DNA of 64,000 nucleotides, from NCBI GenBank assembly GCA_016700055.1, contig CP064997.1, forward strand, positions 2,790,001 through 2,854,000, given 5' to 3'. The notes under the pieces are model-generated. The model made no database searches, was not told the DNA's origin, and saw only the letters and a list, made by a program, of their open reading frames with translations. A program made the position numbers and the translations under genes. Each line of letters begins with the position of its first letter. Within the stretch, counting starts at the first letter, position 1. The DNA is from Actinomycetota bacterium. Its GTDB lineage: Bacteria; Actinomycetota; Acidimicrobiia; Acidimicrobiales; Ilumatobacteraceae. This document shows, piece by piece, positions 62,875-64,000 of the stretch.

Positions 62875-64000
62875 TGGGTGGGGTCGAGCGCCAGACGTCC
62901 TGCAGTTTGACGGTGGCGCCGGTGCGGAGGATTGCGCCGGTGTACACCCGGCCGGCGAACACGACCAGCGCGGCGATGGCGGCAACGGCGATGCCCGCAG
63001 ACAGGAACGGCTCCCACCAGGTCGCCGTTCCTAACGCGATGCGCGCCGGCATCGCGAACGGTGCGGTTGGGGGTAGGTACGAGACGAGCTTGGCCCAGGC
63101 GCCTTCTGGATCGCCGGCAACCGGGACGTATGCGGCCCAATAGGCGACGATCAGCAGTGTCGTCACCGGGGTGGCGATGCTGGAGGCGTCTTCTGTTCGC
63201 GACGCGAGCGAGCCGAACGCCCCGTACGCCATCGCATAGAAGGCGTAGCCGAGCACGAACCACACCACCACCCAGGCCAGCACGTCGCCACCGATCGCGG
63301 GGATGTCGGCGGCGTCGACGACGAGCGCGGTGACCAGCGCGACCAGCGCGGTCAGCACGAACTGGGCGAACCCGACCAGACCGATGCCGAGCACCTTGCC
63401 GGCGAGCAGGGTGCGGGCCGGCATGCGGGCGAGCAGCACCTCGACGACGCGGCTCGACTTCTCCTGCGCGACGCCGATGAGCACCAGCTGCCCGTAGGAC
63501 GCGATGGCCACGATCAGCAGGACGGACATGATGGCGGCGGCCGTCTCGTCGTCGGGGCTGCGCCCCGAGGTGATGCCCAACTCGACGTTGTCGACCTCGA
63601 CAGGTGCGGTCAACTCGGCGAGCTGGTCGGCGCTGATGCCTGCCGCGGCGGCACGCTCTTGCACTGCCACCACTTGAATCGCTCCTGTCAGCACCGCACG
63701 TAGGCGTTCGTTTGGCGTCCCTAGCCACATCAGTCGCGAGGCGTCGACGACGAGCGCGTCGATGTGTTCGCCGCGGACTGCCTCCATCCCGGCGTCCACA
63801 TCGCCGTAGTCGTGGACACGCACCGTCACGTCGACACCTCGGCCCATCTCGGTGACCACCATCGAGAGGTCGTCGGGGGTGGATCCTGTGAAGCCGACGT
63901 CCATCGTGACCGGGCCGCTGTCGGCCAGCGACGGTATGGCGATGGCCGCCACGACGACGAGCAGCATCAGCGCCGTGCCTGCCCAGAGCCCCTTCGAATG
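62855..64000 (-). CDS. ABC-2 type transporter permease (NatB-like), 5' end cut by the window
   Basis: At least 380 residues; the frame is open at the window edge (HSKGLWAGTALMLLVVV). One helix near the start, an extracytoplasmic domain of about 140 residues, then a block of membrane helices with VAQEKSSRVVEVLLARMPAR, the hallmark of NatB/ABC-2 permeases, and helices at KVLGIGLVGFAQFVLTALVAL, VVVWFVLGYAFYAMAYGAFG and onwards. It pairs with an ATPase, likely encoded just outside. The last residues (SSRSDL) are encoded by palindrome copy 2. Confidence 0.88.
   Translation of the reverse strand, partial: HSKGLWAGTALMLLVVVAAIAIPSLADSGPVTMDVGFTGSTPDDLSMVVTEMGRGVDVTVRVHDYGDVDAGMEAVRGEHIDALVVDASRLMWLGTPNERLRAVLTGAIQVVAVQERAAAAGISADQLAELTAPVEVDNVELGITSGRSPDDETAAAIMSVLLIVAIASYGQLVLIGVAQEKSSRVVEVLLARMPARTLLAGKVLGIGLVGFAQFVLTALVALVTALVVDAADIPAIGGDVLAWVVVWFVLGYAFYAMAYGAFGSLASRTEDASSIATPVTTLLIVAYWAAYVPVAGDPEGAWAKLVSYLPPTAPFAMPARIALGTATWWEPFLSAGIAVAAIAALVVFAGRVYTGAILRTGATVKLQDVWRSTPPSSRSDL

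Overview
The window is high-G+C DNA of an actinobacterium. The evidence is the fused 2-oxoglutarate enzyme Kgd with no lipoyl domain, a Mca/MshB-type deacetylase (mycothiol chemistry), an F420-type luciferase-like oxidoreductase, GTP-type PEP carboxykinase, a DUF2469 protein, a SepIVA-like protein between coaD and the DUF177 gene, and a CGAAC-N4-GTTCG LexA box before recA. Placement near the Acidimicrobiia is an inference from gene content and order. Most of the window is densely packed chromosomal core with 4-base start/stop overlaps.

Layout. Positions 1-20,000 hold a cupredoxin lipoprotein, kgd, a HAD hydrolase, a NYN/PIN ribonuclease fused to an S1 domain and a histone-H1-like tail, exonuclease III, a thioesterase, a uvrD2-type helicase with a one-base frameshift, a run of metabolic enzymes (SMP-30, LLM oxidoreductase, hydrolase, CoA transferase, LmbE deacetylase, histidine phosphatase), a lipoprotein and pckG. 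Positions 19,700-42,500 are a long information-processing cluster: rpmB, fakA-like, recG, rsmD, coaD, sepIVA-like, DUF177, rpmF, plsX, acpP, rnc, mutM, smc, ftsY, ffh, rpsP, khpA, rimM, trmD, rplS, DUF2469, yraN. A large acidic lipoprotein sits between ftsY and ffh. lepB and rnhB, usual neighbours of rplS in actinobacteria, are absent from that position.

Positions 42,500-55,900 hold an enoyl-CoA hydratase, rpe, an RNA m5U methyltransferase, psuG, the cysD-cysN-cysC sulfate activation operon, two flavodoxin-fold paralogues, tRNA-Lys and tRNA-His, a CBS protein, a GSAM-like aminotransferase and recA. From about 55,950 the window becomes accessory: tRNA-Asn and tRNA-Met around GC-rich tandem repeats and a long palindrome, two ECF sigma factor/membrane partner operons, a GNAT acetyltransferase, a DUF222-HNH protein, a decayed toxin-antitoxin pair and an ABC-2 permease cut by the window edge. 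A second copy of the palindrome lies at 62,826-62,874.

A recurring signal is a TANNNT -10 hexamer ending 6-9 bases before the start codon, with no Shine-Dalgarno sequence. It is seen at a dozen or more genes on both strands and predicts leaderless transcripts. Other genes, mostly inside operons, have clear AAGGAG/GAGGAG ribosome binding sites, so both modes of initiation appear to be in use.
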